Below are positions 37,561 through 46,426 of a DNA stretch of 64,000 bases, in pieces; the stretch's first letter is position 1; each line of letters opens with the position of its first letter. Made by a program: the position numbers and the translations under genes. Under the pieces are notes generated by a model that had not been told where the DNA came from, did no database searches, and worked only from the letters and a program-made list of their open reading frames with translations. This DNA is from Fibrivirga algicola (GTDB lineage Bacteria; Bacteroidota; Bacteroidia; Cytophagales; Spirosomataceae), in NCBI RefSeq assembly GCF_011742925.1, contig NZ_WAEL01000001.1:1-64000 (forward strand), read 5' to 3'.

Positions 37561-39204
37561 CTATTGGTAACCCGCGTTCTGGTTAAATTCTGATTTGTTG
37601 CTAATGGCATCCAACTGCGTTTGCGGAATTGGGCGGAGTACGTGGTGATCCTGAAGGTTTATCGTATTGTCTGGGCTATACGCCCGGATACGCTCAAGCA
37701 GTTTACCCGTGCGTTTCAGGTCGAACCAGCGCAGTTGTTCGCCGGCCAATTCGCGGGCGCGTTCGTCGAGCATGAAGTCGAGCGTCATCTGAGCCGCCGT
37801 TACCTGCATTGTGGCGGCTTTTCCTGCTTTAGCGGCCCGGGTACGTAGTACGTTGATATAATCGGCGGCGGCCTGTAGGTTACTCAGTTTCATCTGTGCT
37901 TCGGCGGCGATCAGATAGACTTCGGCCAGACGGATCACAAATACGTCGCGGGCGCTTTGCGCTTCGTTCAGGCTGGCGCGGGTAGGATCCATGAACTTCG
38001 ACAGGCTGGGGTAGCGCAGGTTGTCTTTCACCGTTCCGTTGGCGTTGTAAATCTTGCTGCGGTCATACGTCTGGTATTTCCGCGTAGCCTCAAACGCATC
38101 GGGAATCTCCTTTTTGGTGCAGTAAACCGCCGTATCGCCGAGGGCCATTCCCGCCGGACGCGAGGTTGAATTGGCGAGCCACACCTGGTTGAATGAACCC
38201 TCGTACCGGGCGTCGTCATCGCTGTACAGATCGAGGAGGAAGCGGGTTGGCATGTAGCGGTTGAAGGGCCGTCCGTTCAGGATGTCGCGGGTCATGCCGG
38301 GACGATCGTCATACTTCATCAAGAACAGCAGGTGTCCATTGTTGCTGCCCCGGCCGTGTCCGTATGGGTTGAACGTGCTGTTCGCCAAATCGTTCAGGGC
38401 CAGATTGGTTGAGTAGTCGACCACGTAAATGGCTTCCTTCGTTTTCAGGTTGCTCATTTTCCAAAGGTCGGCGTAGTTCGTTTCCAGCTTATAGGCATTG
38501 CTGGTCAGTACCGCCTGTGCCATCTCCAGCGCTTCTTTGTTCATGTTCCGGGTGAGGTACATGCGGGCCAGAAACGCCTGGGCAGCGCCTTTCGTCGCTT
38601 TGCCATACTGAGGCTGTGTAACGGGCAGGTTGGTCGCGGCAAATTTCAGGTCCTCGAAAATCTGGTTGTAGATCGTTTCAACGGGTGTGCGGTTCGCAGT
38701 CGACACAATTCCGTTTGTTTCCTGGGTAGTGAAGTGAACGCCACCCCAGGTCTCAACGATATGCCAGTAGTAGAAAGCGCGCAGAAAGCGCAGTTCGCCT
38801 TCACGGATAGGCCGCAGCGTGGCTGATAGTCCCGCTTTGTCGATGCGGCTGATTCCCCCGTTACACAGGTTGACCGCGGCATAAAACTCCCGCCATTCGC
38901 TGCTTAGCGCGCCATTGCTGCCTTGCAGGTTCAGGTACTGGGTTAGATCGCGATACACCTCGCCGGAGCCACTCGTCCAGATATCGGTGCCGGTTTCGGC
39001 AATGTTGTAGCCTTCCTCTTTGCCATACCACCAGCGCTGATAGCTGTAGGCGGCGTTAACAAGCGTTTCGAAGCCTTCGGGGGTGGTATATACCGTTTCG
39101 GCGGTCAGGCCGCTGGGGTTGTACTCCTCCAGCACATCTTTACACGACGAGAGGGAGAGCAGAAGCAATGCCAGTAACCCCGTTTTTTTGAGCAATGAAT
39201 TCAT
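37561..39204 (-). CDS. SusD/RagB-family outer-membrane glycan-binding lipoprotein
   Basis: 547 residues. Lipoprotein signal with LSLSSC (Cys21). The SusD fold is all-helical TPR-like: EEYNPSGLTAETVYTTPEGFETLVNAAY at the start, REGELRFLRAFYYWHIVETWGGV, FVIRLAEVYLIAAEAQ and LDFMLDERARELAGEQLRWFDLKR near the end, all classic signatures. It lids the SusC transporter and presents pectin oligosaccharides. The gene follows SusC after a 20-bp gap. Confidence 0.96.
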   Translation of the reverse strand: MNSLLKKTGLLALLLLSLSSCKDVLEEYNPSGLTAETVYTTPEGFETLVNAAYSYQRWWYGKEEGYNIAETGTDIWTSGSGEVYRDLTQYLNLQGSNGALSSEWREFYAAVNLCNGGISRIDKAGLSATLRPIREGELRFLRAFYYWHIVETWGGVHFTTQETNGIVSTANRTPVETIYNQIFEDLKFAATNLPVTQPQYGKATKGAAQAFLARMYLTRNMNKEALEMAQAVLTSNAYKLETNYADLWKMSNLKTKEAIYVVDYSTNLALNDLANSTFNPYGHGRGSNNGHLLFLMKYDDRPGMTRDILNGRPFNRYMPTRFLLDLYSDDDARYEGSFNQVWLANSTSRPAGMALGDTAVYCTKKEIPDAFEATRKYQTYDRSKIYNANGTVKDNLRYPSLSKFMDPTRASLNEAQSARDVFVIRLAEVYLIAAEAQMKLSNLQAAADYINVLRTRAAKAGKAATMQVTAAQMTLDFMLDERARELAGEQLRWFDLKRTGKLLERIRAYSPDNTINLQDHHVLRPIPQTQLDAISNKSEFNQNAGYQ

Positions 39205-39224
39205 GATTGATACGACGTTTGGGA

Positions 39225-42200
39225 TTAAAGATTGACGTTCAGGCCAAAGACATACAGCTTCGTCATGGGGAAGTTCTCGGAGCCGCCCCGCTCTGGATCG
39301 TAGTTCAGCTTGGTGAAGGTGTACAGGTTTTTACCCGTTGCATACAGCCGGATCCCCCGGATGACCTTCGACTTGAGGAAGCTCGCAGGTACGTTGTAGG
39401 CCAGCGTTATGTTCCGAATTCGGGCGTAGGTGCCATCCTGATAGCCAAGGGTCGACAGGTATTTCAGGCCGCCATTTTTGTTGGGCCGTGGGTACGCGTT
39501 CGTTGGATTTTCGGGCGTCCAGTAGTCCAGACCGGCGGTGCTGTTGCCAACACCCTGCTGATCGAAACGGGCTGACCGGTCGGAGTTGATCGTTTGGCCG
39601 ACACGGGCGTAGAGGAAGAAATTCAGGTCGAAGCCCTTGTACTTGATCGTGTTATCGAAACCACCGCTCCATTTCGGGCGGGGTGTTCCCAAAATGATCC
39701 GGTCATTGACGGCGTCGATTTTGCCATCGCCGTTCTGATCACGCACCTTGATTTCGCCCGGTAGCTGGGTTGGCGACAATTTGGCGGCCAGGTCGGTTTC
39801 TGACGTCTGCCAGATACCCAGCTTTTCGTAATCGTAGAATACGTTGATGGGCGAGCCGATGAACCAGCCGTTGCCGATGTCGTTGCTACCGGTCACCAGT
39901 TCGGTGATGGCTTCTTTGTTCCGCGTAAAGGTCAGATTGCTGCTCCAGCTAAAGTGCTGGGTTTTGATGTTGGTACTGCCCAGCGTGACTTCAAGGCCCC
40001 GGTTACGGGTTTTGCCGATGTTCTGTTTCACGGTGGTGACGCCGGTTGTTGGCGGCAAGCCCCGGTCGAGCAGCAGATCAGAGGTACGGGTATCGTAATA
40101 ATCGATCGAGCCATTGACCCGGCCGTTGAACAGCCCGAAATCGAGGCCCAGGTTTTGGGTGCTCGATAACTCCCAGCCAAGGGCGGCATTTCCTACGTTA
40201 CGCGAGAACGTGTAGGCAGGCGCGGCCACTTCGTCATACCCAAAAGCAATGCGGGTCAGCGTGGTCTGTGTAGCATACGGGCCCGATGGGTCGTTCCCGG
40301 CAATACCGTAGCTAGCCCGGATTTTCAGGTCGCTCAGTCCGCTTATGTTTTGCATGAACGGTTCTTCAATGATTCGCCAGGCCACAGCTGCCGAGGGGAA
40401 GAAGGTCCACTTGTTGCCAGCGGCCAGTTTCGACGAGCCGTCTTCGCGGGCGGTCAGCGTAACCAGATAGCGATCGCGGAGGCTGTAGTTCAGGCGACCG
40501 GCAAACGAAACCAGGTCATTCTGCGCGTAGGCTGAGTTGATCTTGATTTCTTCGGTAGCGCTGCCGATCGAGTAAAAAAGCTGCGAAGGAAGCAACTGAT
40601 TCACCCCCGACGCCGACGCGTTGTCTGATGTGTTTCCGAGGTAACTGGCAATTCCGGTCAGGGTGAAGGCATGTTGACCAAGGGTACGCTGGTAGGTCAT
40701 CACGTTTTCCCAGTTGATGGTACGGCTGTTGCTGGTGTTGTAGGTAGCCAGTGATTTGCCCGTCAGCGAACGGTCGATCGATTTAGGCGACGAATAGGCA
40801 CCATCACGCGCCGAGGCCAGGTTAACGCCCAGTGTAGAGCGTGCCGTAAAGCCTTTGAACGGTGTAACTTCCAGATAACCGTTGGTCAGGATACGCGTTG
40901 TGAGTACGTTGTTTTTGAATACGTTGGGCTGCTCATCGGATAGCGGGTTGGCTGTCTGCCCATCCAGCATGATGTAGTTGAAGTTGCCATTGGCATCATA
41001 CAGCGACCCCAGCGGACTGATCTTGTTGGCCTGGTTCAGCGGGTCGCGCCGCACGCTCTGGTTGTAGTAGGTGAGCTGGCTTTGCAGGCCGATTTTCATC
41101 CAGTCGTTAATCGTGTAATCAACGTTGAGCCGACCGGTGTAGCGCGAAATCTCATCGAGTTTCAGAATGCCTTTCTCGTTGAAATAGTCGACCGATACGT
41201 ACGATTTCAGGCGGTCGGTACCTGACCGGATGCCAACCTGATAGTTTTGCTGTAGTCCGTTATGAATCAGCGCGTCCTGATAGTCGGTCCAGATGTTGTT
41301 TTGCAGGGCATTGTACTCGGCTACGTTGGTAAAAATAGCCGGGTCGTCGGCCGGGCTTTTCCAGACACCGGCTGCGCGCCAGGCTTCCCGCTTGAAATCC
41401 CGAAAGGCGTTGATATCCATTGCCTTGGGGTACATGGTTACCTGCGAAATGCCCGAATAGGCGTTGAAGGAAATGTCGGCTTTACCGGCTTTCCCTTTTT
41501 TTGTCGTAATCAGAATAACGCCGTTGGCACCCCGCGATCCATAAATGGCGATCGACGAGGCATCTTTCAGCACGTCCATCGTTTCGATGTCATTGGCGTT
41601 GATATCTTCCAGGTTGCCGTACTGCACCCCGTCTACGATAATCAACGGCGCGTTGTTACCACCGATCGACCGGTTACCACGAATCGAGATGTTGACCCGC
41701 GCCCCGGCCTGACCGCTGCTCCGCGTGATGTCGGCCCCGGCAATTTTACCCTGGGCGGCTTCGAGCACGTTGGCGGTCGGCACTTCTTTCAGCTGCTCAC
41801 TTTTGAGCTGAACCACCGAACCCGTCAGGTCCTTTTTCCGCACCGAACCATAGCCGATCACCACGACTTCGTCGAGCGAACTAACGTCGGGTACCATCGA
41901 GATATTGAGGTTGGTCTGGTTGCCCACAGGTACGTCCTGACTTTGGTAGCCCACAAATGAGAACGTCAGAATCACACCGTTTCCATCAGGAATCGTTAGC
42001 TTAAAAAGCCCGTTGGCATCGGTGGTCGCGCCCCGGTTCGAGCCTTTGATGATCACGCTGACACCGGGCAGCCCCGTGTTCTTCTCATCAGTTACCTTAC
42101 CCGTCAGCGTCTGGTCTACCAGTTCCGATTTCAGCGGGCTGGGTTCGGTGCGCGCATCGGCGGACTTGTTAATCCGTGACAGAATGATCTGACGGTCAGA

Positions 42201-42530
42201 TAGATTGTAGGTGAGCTGGTTGGGTCGGAGTATGGTTTCCAGCACGTCATCCAGCGATTTCCCTTTTACCGACATGGTTACCGGCCGGCTGTCCTGGATC
42301 AGGTCGGCCCGGTACAGAAACTTCACGGTTGCCTGTTTCTCGATCAGTTGAAAAACCTTTTTCAGGCTTTGTTCACGTACCTGAATCGAGATGGGCTGGT
42401 GAAGCAATTCCTGGGCACTCCCCTTGTGTGCCAGAGCAAAACTACCCCCCAGTATAATCAGCAATAGCTGGGAAATGGATATGCGCATAAGCTGGACCAC
42501 GAACGAATCGTATCGTAGTGTTTTTTTCAT
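39225..42530 (-). CDS. SusC/RagA TonB-dependent transporter with N-terminal STN sensing domain
   Basis: 1101 residues. Signal peptide to ~40. An STN domain (~45-120, LKKVFQLIEKQATVKFLYRADL) is the part that signals to the FecR anti-sigma factor. A carboxypeptidase-D-like repeat (~140-225, LTGKVTDEKNTGLPGVSVIIKG) follows, then the plug with DVSSLDEVVVIGYGSVRKKDLTGSV and the barrel, ending in KLYVFGLNVNL. Imports oligosaccharides using TonB energy. STN presence means ligand binding controls the sigma/FecR pair directly upstream. Confidence 0.96.
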   Translation of the reverse strand: MKKTLRYDSFVVQLMRISISQLLLIILGGSFALAHKGSAQELLHQPISIQVREQSLKKVFQLIEKQATVKFLYRADLIQDSRPVTMSVKGKSLDDVLETILRPNQLTYNLSDRQIILSRINKSADARTEPSPLKSELVDQTLTGKVTDEKNTGLPGVSVIIKGSNRGATTDANGLFKLTIPDGNGVILTFSFVGYQSQDVPVGNQTNLNISMVPDVSSLDEVVVIGYGSVRKKDLTGSVVQLKSEQLKEVPTANVLEAAQGKIAGADITRSSGQAGARVNISIRGNRSIGGNNAPLIIVDGVQYGNLEDINANDIETMDVLKDASSIAIYGSRGANGVILITTKKGKAGKADISFNAYSGISQVTMYPKAMDINAFRDFKREAWRAAGVWKSPADDPAIFTNVAEYNALQNNIWTDYQDALIHNGLQQNYQVGIRSGTDRLKSYVSVDYFNEKGILKLDEISRYTGRLNVDYTINDWMKIGLQSQLTYYNQSVRRDPLNQANKISPLGSLYDANGNFNYIMLDGQTANPLSDEQPNVFKNNVLTTRILTNGYLEVTPFKGFTARSTLGVNLASARDGAYSSPKSIDRSLTGKSLATYNTSNSRTINWENVMTYQRTLGQHAFTLTGIASYLGNTSDNASASGVNQLLPSQLFYSIGSATEEIKINSAYAQNDLVSFAGRLNYSLRDRYLVTLTAREDGSSKLAAGNKWTFFPSAAVAWRIIEEPFMQNISGLSDLKIRASYGIAGNDPSGPYATQTTLTRIAFGYDEVAAPAYTFSRNVGNAALGWELSSTQNLGLDFGLFNGRVNGSIDYYDTRTSDLLLDRGLPPTTGVTTVKQNIGKTRNRGLEVTLGSTNIKTQHFSWSSNLTFTRNKEAITELVTGSNDIGNGWFIGSPINVFYDYEKLGIWQTSETDLAAKLSPTQLPGEIKVRDQNGDGKIDAVNDRIILGTPRPKWSGGFDNTIKYKGFDLNFFLYARVGQTINSDRSARFDQQGVGNSTAGLDYWTPENPTNAYPRPNKNGGLKYLSTLGYQDGTYARIRNITLAYNVPASFLKSKVIRGIRLYATGKNLYTFTKLNYDPERGGSENFPMTKLYVFGLNVNL

Positions 42531-42570
42531 AGTTTTAAACTGTCTTTGGTTAGCTCACTAATTGAAAGGC

Positions 42571-42607
42571 AAAAAACTCCCAGGTGCCAGTTCCATCCGG
42601 GACTGGC
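42571..42607 (-). terminator. Hairpin plus T-run between fecR and susC
   Basis: On the minus strand a 9-bp stem (42586-42594 with 42599-42607, one G-U pair, loop 4) is followed 10 nt later by TTTTTT (42572-42577 region). It can end or attenuate the sigma/anti-sigma transcript before susC. The susC start is at 42530, leaving a short leader. Confidence 0.6.
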
Positions 42608-42728
42608 GATAAACGATGGCAATCGGTTCGGGAGGTAATCAGGAAGGTCGGTTATGTTGACGCATAGCTGGCCTTTTTTTGGTTGTCAGGGCAGGTGTAC
42701 AGGCATAGGCGATCAGATGAGTTAAGGG

Positions 42729-43832
42729 TTAAGGAGTGGTACAGCCTTTGGCTGAAATGACAATCCGGGTGTCGATGACTTCGTAGGTCGCATCCAGACC
42801 CTGGCAGAGCAAGCGGATCTTCTCGAACAGCGGCTCGTTGGTGAGCGAAGCCGTCAGCCGACAAGCTTTCAATAATTCATTGTCGTAGACGATTTCTACC
42901 CCGTAAGCTTTTTCCAGCGCATTGAAAATGGCAGGCGCGGGTGTTTCGTCAAACTCGAAGGAAGTCGTTGGTGGCACCGTTGGCAACAACGCCGGCTGAT
43001 CGACCAGCGACTTGGCCAACTGCTGATTGTCGCGGGTAAACGTGATCTGTTGATTAGCCGTCACCACCAGTCCGCCAACTACGGGGCTTGTTTGCTTTTC
43101 GGCACGCTGTGGGTCGTTATGCGCAAACACCGCCACCCGTCCCGTGCGTACATCTACCGTGATCTGCCGGTCGCTTTCGGGGGCGTTAATTGTGAAGCTG
43201 GTGCCCAGCACTTTAGTCACCAGTTCATTGGCGTACACCAAAAATGGCTGATCGGGTTTACGAACAACCTCGAAAAAAGCTTTTCCTGATAAGTACACTT
43301 CCCGGCGAGCCAGCTTGTTGAACGTTTTTGGAAAGCTGATGCGACTGGCCGGGGCCAACCGGATGGTGCTGCCATCGGGCAGGTGAACCAATCTGGAAGT
43401 CGATTCTGTGTTGACAACTTCCTGTAACGCCAGCGGCGATTGATCGACCAGTTGACTATACGTTAGGGTCGCCGAACGCTGTTTCGTGTACCACAGGCTG
43501 CCGACCAACAGCAACACAGCTACCGAAGCCGCCGCCGCCCAGTAGCGCCAGGTACGTTGGGTATGTAAGGGTTTGACGGGCGTTTCGGCCGATTGCTCAA
43601 TGGACTGCTCTACGGTTTGCCACATCTGCCCAACCTGCTCATCGGTGGGCGTAACGACGGGTAATGTAGCCGTTGCCTGAATGATCGTCCGCGCCCGATC
43701 GATTGCAGGGCCTTGCTCTGGATGGGTGCGTAAAAAATCACGCCAAAACAGGTCATTTTTCCCGGTCATGATCCAATCGACAAAGTCGTTGTCTAGCAAA
43801 AAATCGTCAAGTCCGTAGTGCGCGTAGTTCAT
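42729..43832 (-). CDS. FecR-family anti-sigma factor
   Basis: 367 residues from the ATG at 43832 (MNYAHYGLDDFLLDNDFVDW); an ATG at 43865 adds 11 residues. The N-terminal ~95 residues are the cytoplasmic sigma-binding part, a transmembrane helix runs ~97-115 (YWAAAASVAVLLLVGSLW), and the periplasmic FecR domain follows (LPDGSTIRLAPASRISFPKTF, GKAFFEVVRKPDQPFLVYANELVTKVLGTSF). A DUF4974 domain (~295-367) ends the protein. It holds the ECF sigma factor until the STN domain of SusC signals substrate. Confidence 0.94.
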   Translation of the reverse strand: MNYAHYGLDDFLLDNDFVDWIMTGKNDLFWRDFLRTHPEQGPAIDRARTIIQATATLPVVTPTDEQVGQMWQTVEQSIEQSAETPVKPLHTQRTWRYWAAAASVAVLLLVGSLWYTKQRSATLTYSQLVDQSPLALQEVVNTESTSRLVHLPDGSTIRLAPASRISFPKTFNKLARREVYLSGKAFFEVVRKPDQPFLVYANELVTKVLGTSFTINAPESDRQITVDVRTGRVAVFAHNDPQRAEKQTSPVVGGLVVTANQQITFTRDNQQLAKSLVDQPALLPTVPPTTSFEFDETPAPAIFNALEKAYGVEIVYDNELLKACRLTASLTNEPLFEKIRLLCQGLDATYEVIDTRIVISAKGCTTP

Positions 43833-44021
43833 TCCTATCAAATTCTGCTGGGGGAGCCGGAGCACCCTGATGGCAATTTGATAGTACTAAAGGGAGAAAA
43901 AGTAGTTTTAACTCAGTAGTACGAGAAATAATTTCGCCGGATAATGTAAGTGGGCCGGGTAAAGTGGCAGGTAGCTATTCCTGAGCAGCCCTGCCCGCTT
44001 CGACCAACGGAGGGCTCCGTG

Positions 44022-44624
44022 TCAACTAATCAGCATCCACAGCACAGCAGCCATAAACAGGCCGAACAGTTCGCGTAGCTTTTTGATGGCCCGTTGAACG
44101 AGGTTCCGCACCGACTGCTCATTCATCTGCATGATGGCCGAAATCTCATCCCAAGAAAAATTGTCGAAAAAGCGGAGCCGGATGGCCTCGTACTGGCGGG
44201 GCGGGAGCTGAGGAAGCACCTGTTGAAGCCGATGCAGATCAAGGCCCTGTTGTTCCTCTAGGATGTAATCGGTTTCGTGTGAAGGCGTCAGAAACAGCGA
44301 TGATGCCGTGACAAACTCGCTGACAGCTATTGTGTGCTGACCCGATTCGATGCTTTCGTGAATGCGCCGGCGAAGCGACCGGTACAGGTAAAATTTGACA
44401 GACGTAGTAGCCGAGAGGTTGGCCCGAAGCCGCCACAGGTCAATAAACAATTCCTGAATGGCATCCTGCACCAGGTCGGCATCAGCGGCCATATGGAACC
44501 CGTAATTGTATAGCACCCTTACATAACGCGTATACAAAAGGGCAAACGCCTGCCGGTCGCCTTGTCGAAAGTCGTCCCATAAGTGGCTGTCGGTAGCGTT
44601 TGGATCTAAAGCATCTGTCGACAT
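44022..44624 (-). CDS. ECF RNA polymerase sigma factor
   Basis: 200 residues. Region 2 (~25-90, FALLYTRYVRVLYNYGFH, DLVQDAIQELFIDLWRLR) and region 4 (~130-185, LPPRQYEAIRLRFFDNFSWDEISAIMQMNEQSVRNLVQRAIKKLRE) are clear. A hydrophobic tail (LFGLFMAAVLWMLIS) is common in Bacteroidota ECF factors paired with FecR. It should transcribe the SusC/SusD/enzyme genes downstream when freed from FecR. Confidence 0.94.
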   Translation of the reverse strand: MSTDALDPNATDSHLWDDFRQGDRQAFALLYTRYVRVLYNYGFHMAADADLVQDAIQELFIDLWRLRANLSATTSVKFYLYRSLRRRIHESIESGQHTIAVSEFVTASSLFLTPSHETDYILEEQQGLDLHRLQQVLPQLPPRQYEAIRLRFFDNFSWDEISAIMQMNEQSVRNLVQRAIKKLRELFGLFMAAVLWMLIS

Positions 44625-44654
44625 CGGCTGGTTGGCGCGGAATCTATGTTAAAG

Positions 44655-44677
44655 GTATACTCAAGTTGATAGTATAC
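44655..44677. promoter_or_regulatory. Inverted repeat upstream of the ECF sigma gene
   Basis: GTATACT (44655-44661) and AGTATAC (44671-44677) form perfect 7-bp arms, 31-53 bp upstream of the sigma start. The spacing of about one and a half helical turns between arm centres suits a small dimeric regulator or a promoter element. A possible -7-like TATACCTTTA overlaps on the minus strand. Confidence 0.4.
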
Positions 44678-45130
44678 GAAGAATAATCAGACTTTATCCG
44701 GTACCAGTCGAAAGCTTTTCAGTGGCGATAGCGGGTACATCACCCGGGCGTTAGGGGAATTAGCCCGGAGGGGAAAAGGCTAGGTACAGCCACCCGGTCT
44801 GCTGCGTGACTGAGCAGGTGAACGAGCCCCGGCATGGATGGGGTGTCTGTCCTGCAAACTGGCCCGGTGGCCAACGTACCCAGACTGGCAGGGCCGAGTC
44901 AATTAAATTCCAATCGAATTCTAATAAGCAAATATTATTTGGCGAAATGGCCAGTTGGGTAACAATCGGGTAGTTACTGCTTCCTGCTACCAAACATTTT
45001 TCTGGTACAAATTCTATTGGCCGAACGACAGAAACGCGCCGAATCTGGCGCTGAAACAGAGGTCTTTGTGGGTGTGTTTGACCATATAGACGACCGCTTA
45101 CTTTTGTCGACAACAAAACCACAGGAAATC
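44678..45130. other. Gene-free divergent region
   Basis: Between the sigma gene (minus) and the small exported protein (plus). Short ORFs on the minus strand have no family resemblance and are judged chance. Contains ACGTACC near 44874 and an AT-rich patch near 44895-44950 suitable for promoters; no firm motif was found. Confidence 0.4.
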
Positions 45131-45538
45131 ATGAAAAAGGTAACCACACTGTTAATAGGCCTCTGCCTGTTGGCCTATAGCCTGCCCACTAAGGCGCAGG
45201 AGGAAGAGCGGCAGCGGAAAGATCATACTTACTCGACCCACAACTACAAACACCCCAACAAAGCAGCCGCTGCCCGTCGTTGGGAAGAGAAAGAAGGGGT
45301 AGCAGTCGAAACGCCGTCGCGCCTCTCGCGCCGCGATAACCGGTCGGCAAACTACAAAACCCAGTTGCCCTTCCAGCAGCCGGTTGGTGGCGTAACCGTT
45401 CCGCACCGGCTGGACGAGGACGTGGCCAATCGAAACTACAAGATGCAGAAGCCATCCATTGGCTCGGGTCAGGATGGGTCGATCGCCCGGAAACGTGCGA
45501 AGCAGGCGGAGGATACTACTACCACGCCAGGCAATTAA
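45131..45538 (+). CDS. Small exported basic protein of unknown function
   Basis: 135 residues from the ATG at 45131, which begins a signal peptide (VTTLLIGLCLLAYSLPTKAQ); an ORF start at 45017 is upstream and not used. The mature part is hydrophilic, rich in Arg, Lys and Asn, with repeated short patterns RxNxxYKxQxP (ANYKTQLPFQQP, NYKMQKPS) and no predicted fold. It might be a structural or cross-linking periplasmic protein. Followed directly by a terminator, so monocistronic. I do not recognise a family. Confidence 0.7.
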   Translation: MKKVTTLLIGLCLLAYSLPTKAQEEERQRKDHTYSTHNYKHPNKAAAARRWEEKEGVAVETPSRLSRRDNRSANYKTQLPFQQPVGGVTVPHRLDEDVANRNYKMQKPSIGSGQDGSIARKRAKQAEDTTTTPGN

Positions 45539-45544
45539 GTCTAT

Positions 45545-45568
45545 AAAAACCACCTTCGGGTGGTTTTT
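45545..45568 (+). terminator. Intrinsic terminator
   Basis: Stem AAAAACCACC/GGTGGTTTTT with TTCG tetraloop, followed by T6, immediately after the small exported protein gene. Confidence 0.93.
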
Positions 45569-45601
45569 TAGTTACCAGCTTATCAACCAAACTCAATCGG
45601 T

Positions 45602-46366
45602 ATGAATCGCTTACAGGGAAAACGAATCGTGATTACAGGAGGCTCAGGCGGCATTGGCTCGGCGGCCGCCCAACTGTTTCTGACTGAAGGCGCCAGCGTG
45701 CTGCTGGTCGATCTTGACGAGGCCAGGCTTAAGGAAACGACTGAGCGGCTGGTTGGACGGGTATTTTACTACCGGGCCGACGTGACCAATGCCGCTGACG
45801 TGCAGGGGTATGTACAGGCGGCTAAAGAGAAGTTAGGCGGTATCGATGTCTTCTTCAACAACGCGGGTATCGAAGGGAAAGTAGTGCCCTTGACGGAGTA
45901 CCCCGAAGACCTGTTTCGGAAAGTGCTCGACGTAAACGTGATGGGGGCCTGGCTGGGTCTGAAATACGTGATGCCGGTAATGCAGGAGCATGGTGGAGGC
46001 AGCATTATCATTACCTCGTCGGTAGCCGGACTGTCGGGCACCCCCAACGTATCGGCCTACGTGACGAGCAAGCATGCCGTTGTGGGGTTGATGAAAGTAG
46101 CTGCCCTGGAAGGAGCCGCCCACAATATCCGCGTGAACACGGTGCATCCCTCGCCGGTCGATAACCGGATGATGCGGTCGCTGGAAGAAGGCTTCGCGCC
46201 GGGTCAGGGAACGGCCGCGCAGAAGCAGTTTGCCGACGCGATTCCGCTGAAACGCTACGCCAGGGAAGAAGACGTAATCAACCTGGTGCTGTTTCTGGCC
46301 TCCGATGAGTCCGCGTTCATCACCGGTGGCCAATACACCGTCGACGGCGGCATGGCTGCGCTGTAG
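45602..46366 (+). CDS. Short-chain dehydrogenase/reductase (SDR)
   Basis: 254 residues, classical SDR. Cofactor site TGGSGGIG (~12-19), DLDEA after beta-2 favouring NAD, NNAGIEGK, catalytic Ser in ITSSVAG, Tyr and Lys in SAYVTSKHAV, and the C-terminal YTVDGGMAAL. Substrate not identifiable. Possibly in a plus-strand run with the NtrC-type regulator 60 bp downstream, but co-transcription is not shown. Confidence 0.93.
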   Translation: MNRLQGKRIVITGGSGGIGSAAAQLFLTEGASVLLVDLDEARLKETTERLVGRVFYYRADVTNAADVQGYVQAAKEKLGGIDVFFNNAGIEGKVVPLTEYPEDLFRKVLDVNVMGAWLGLKYVMPVMQEHGGGSIIITSSVAGLSGTPNVSAYVTSKHAVVGLMKVAALEGAAHNIRVNTVHPSPVDNRMMRSLEEGFAPGQGTAAQKQFADAIPLKRYAREEDVINLVLFLASDESAFITGGQYTVDGGMAAL

Positions 46367-46426
46367 AGGTCTTTACCAAGTGAGGCCAGGGATTCCGGTA
46401 ACTGAATTTTTGGGTCAACCGGACTG

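Noticed and set aside
41262-41960. 232-codon ORF antisense to susC
   Set aside because: Lies wholly within the TonB-dependent transporter gene and carries only reversed-frame composition.
44760-45122. 120-codon minus-strand ORF before the small exported protein
   Set aside because: No signal, no domain, and composition unlike the surrounding genes.
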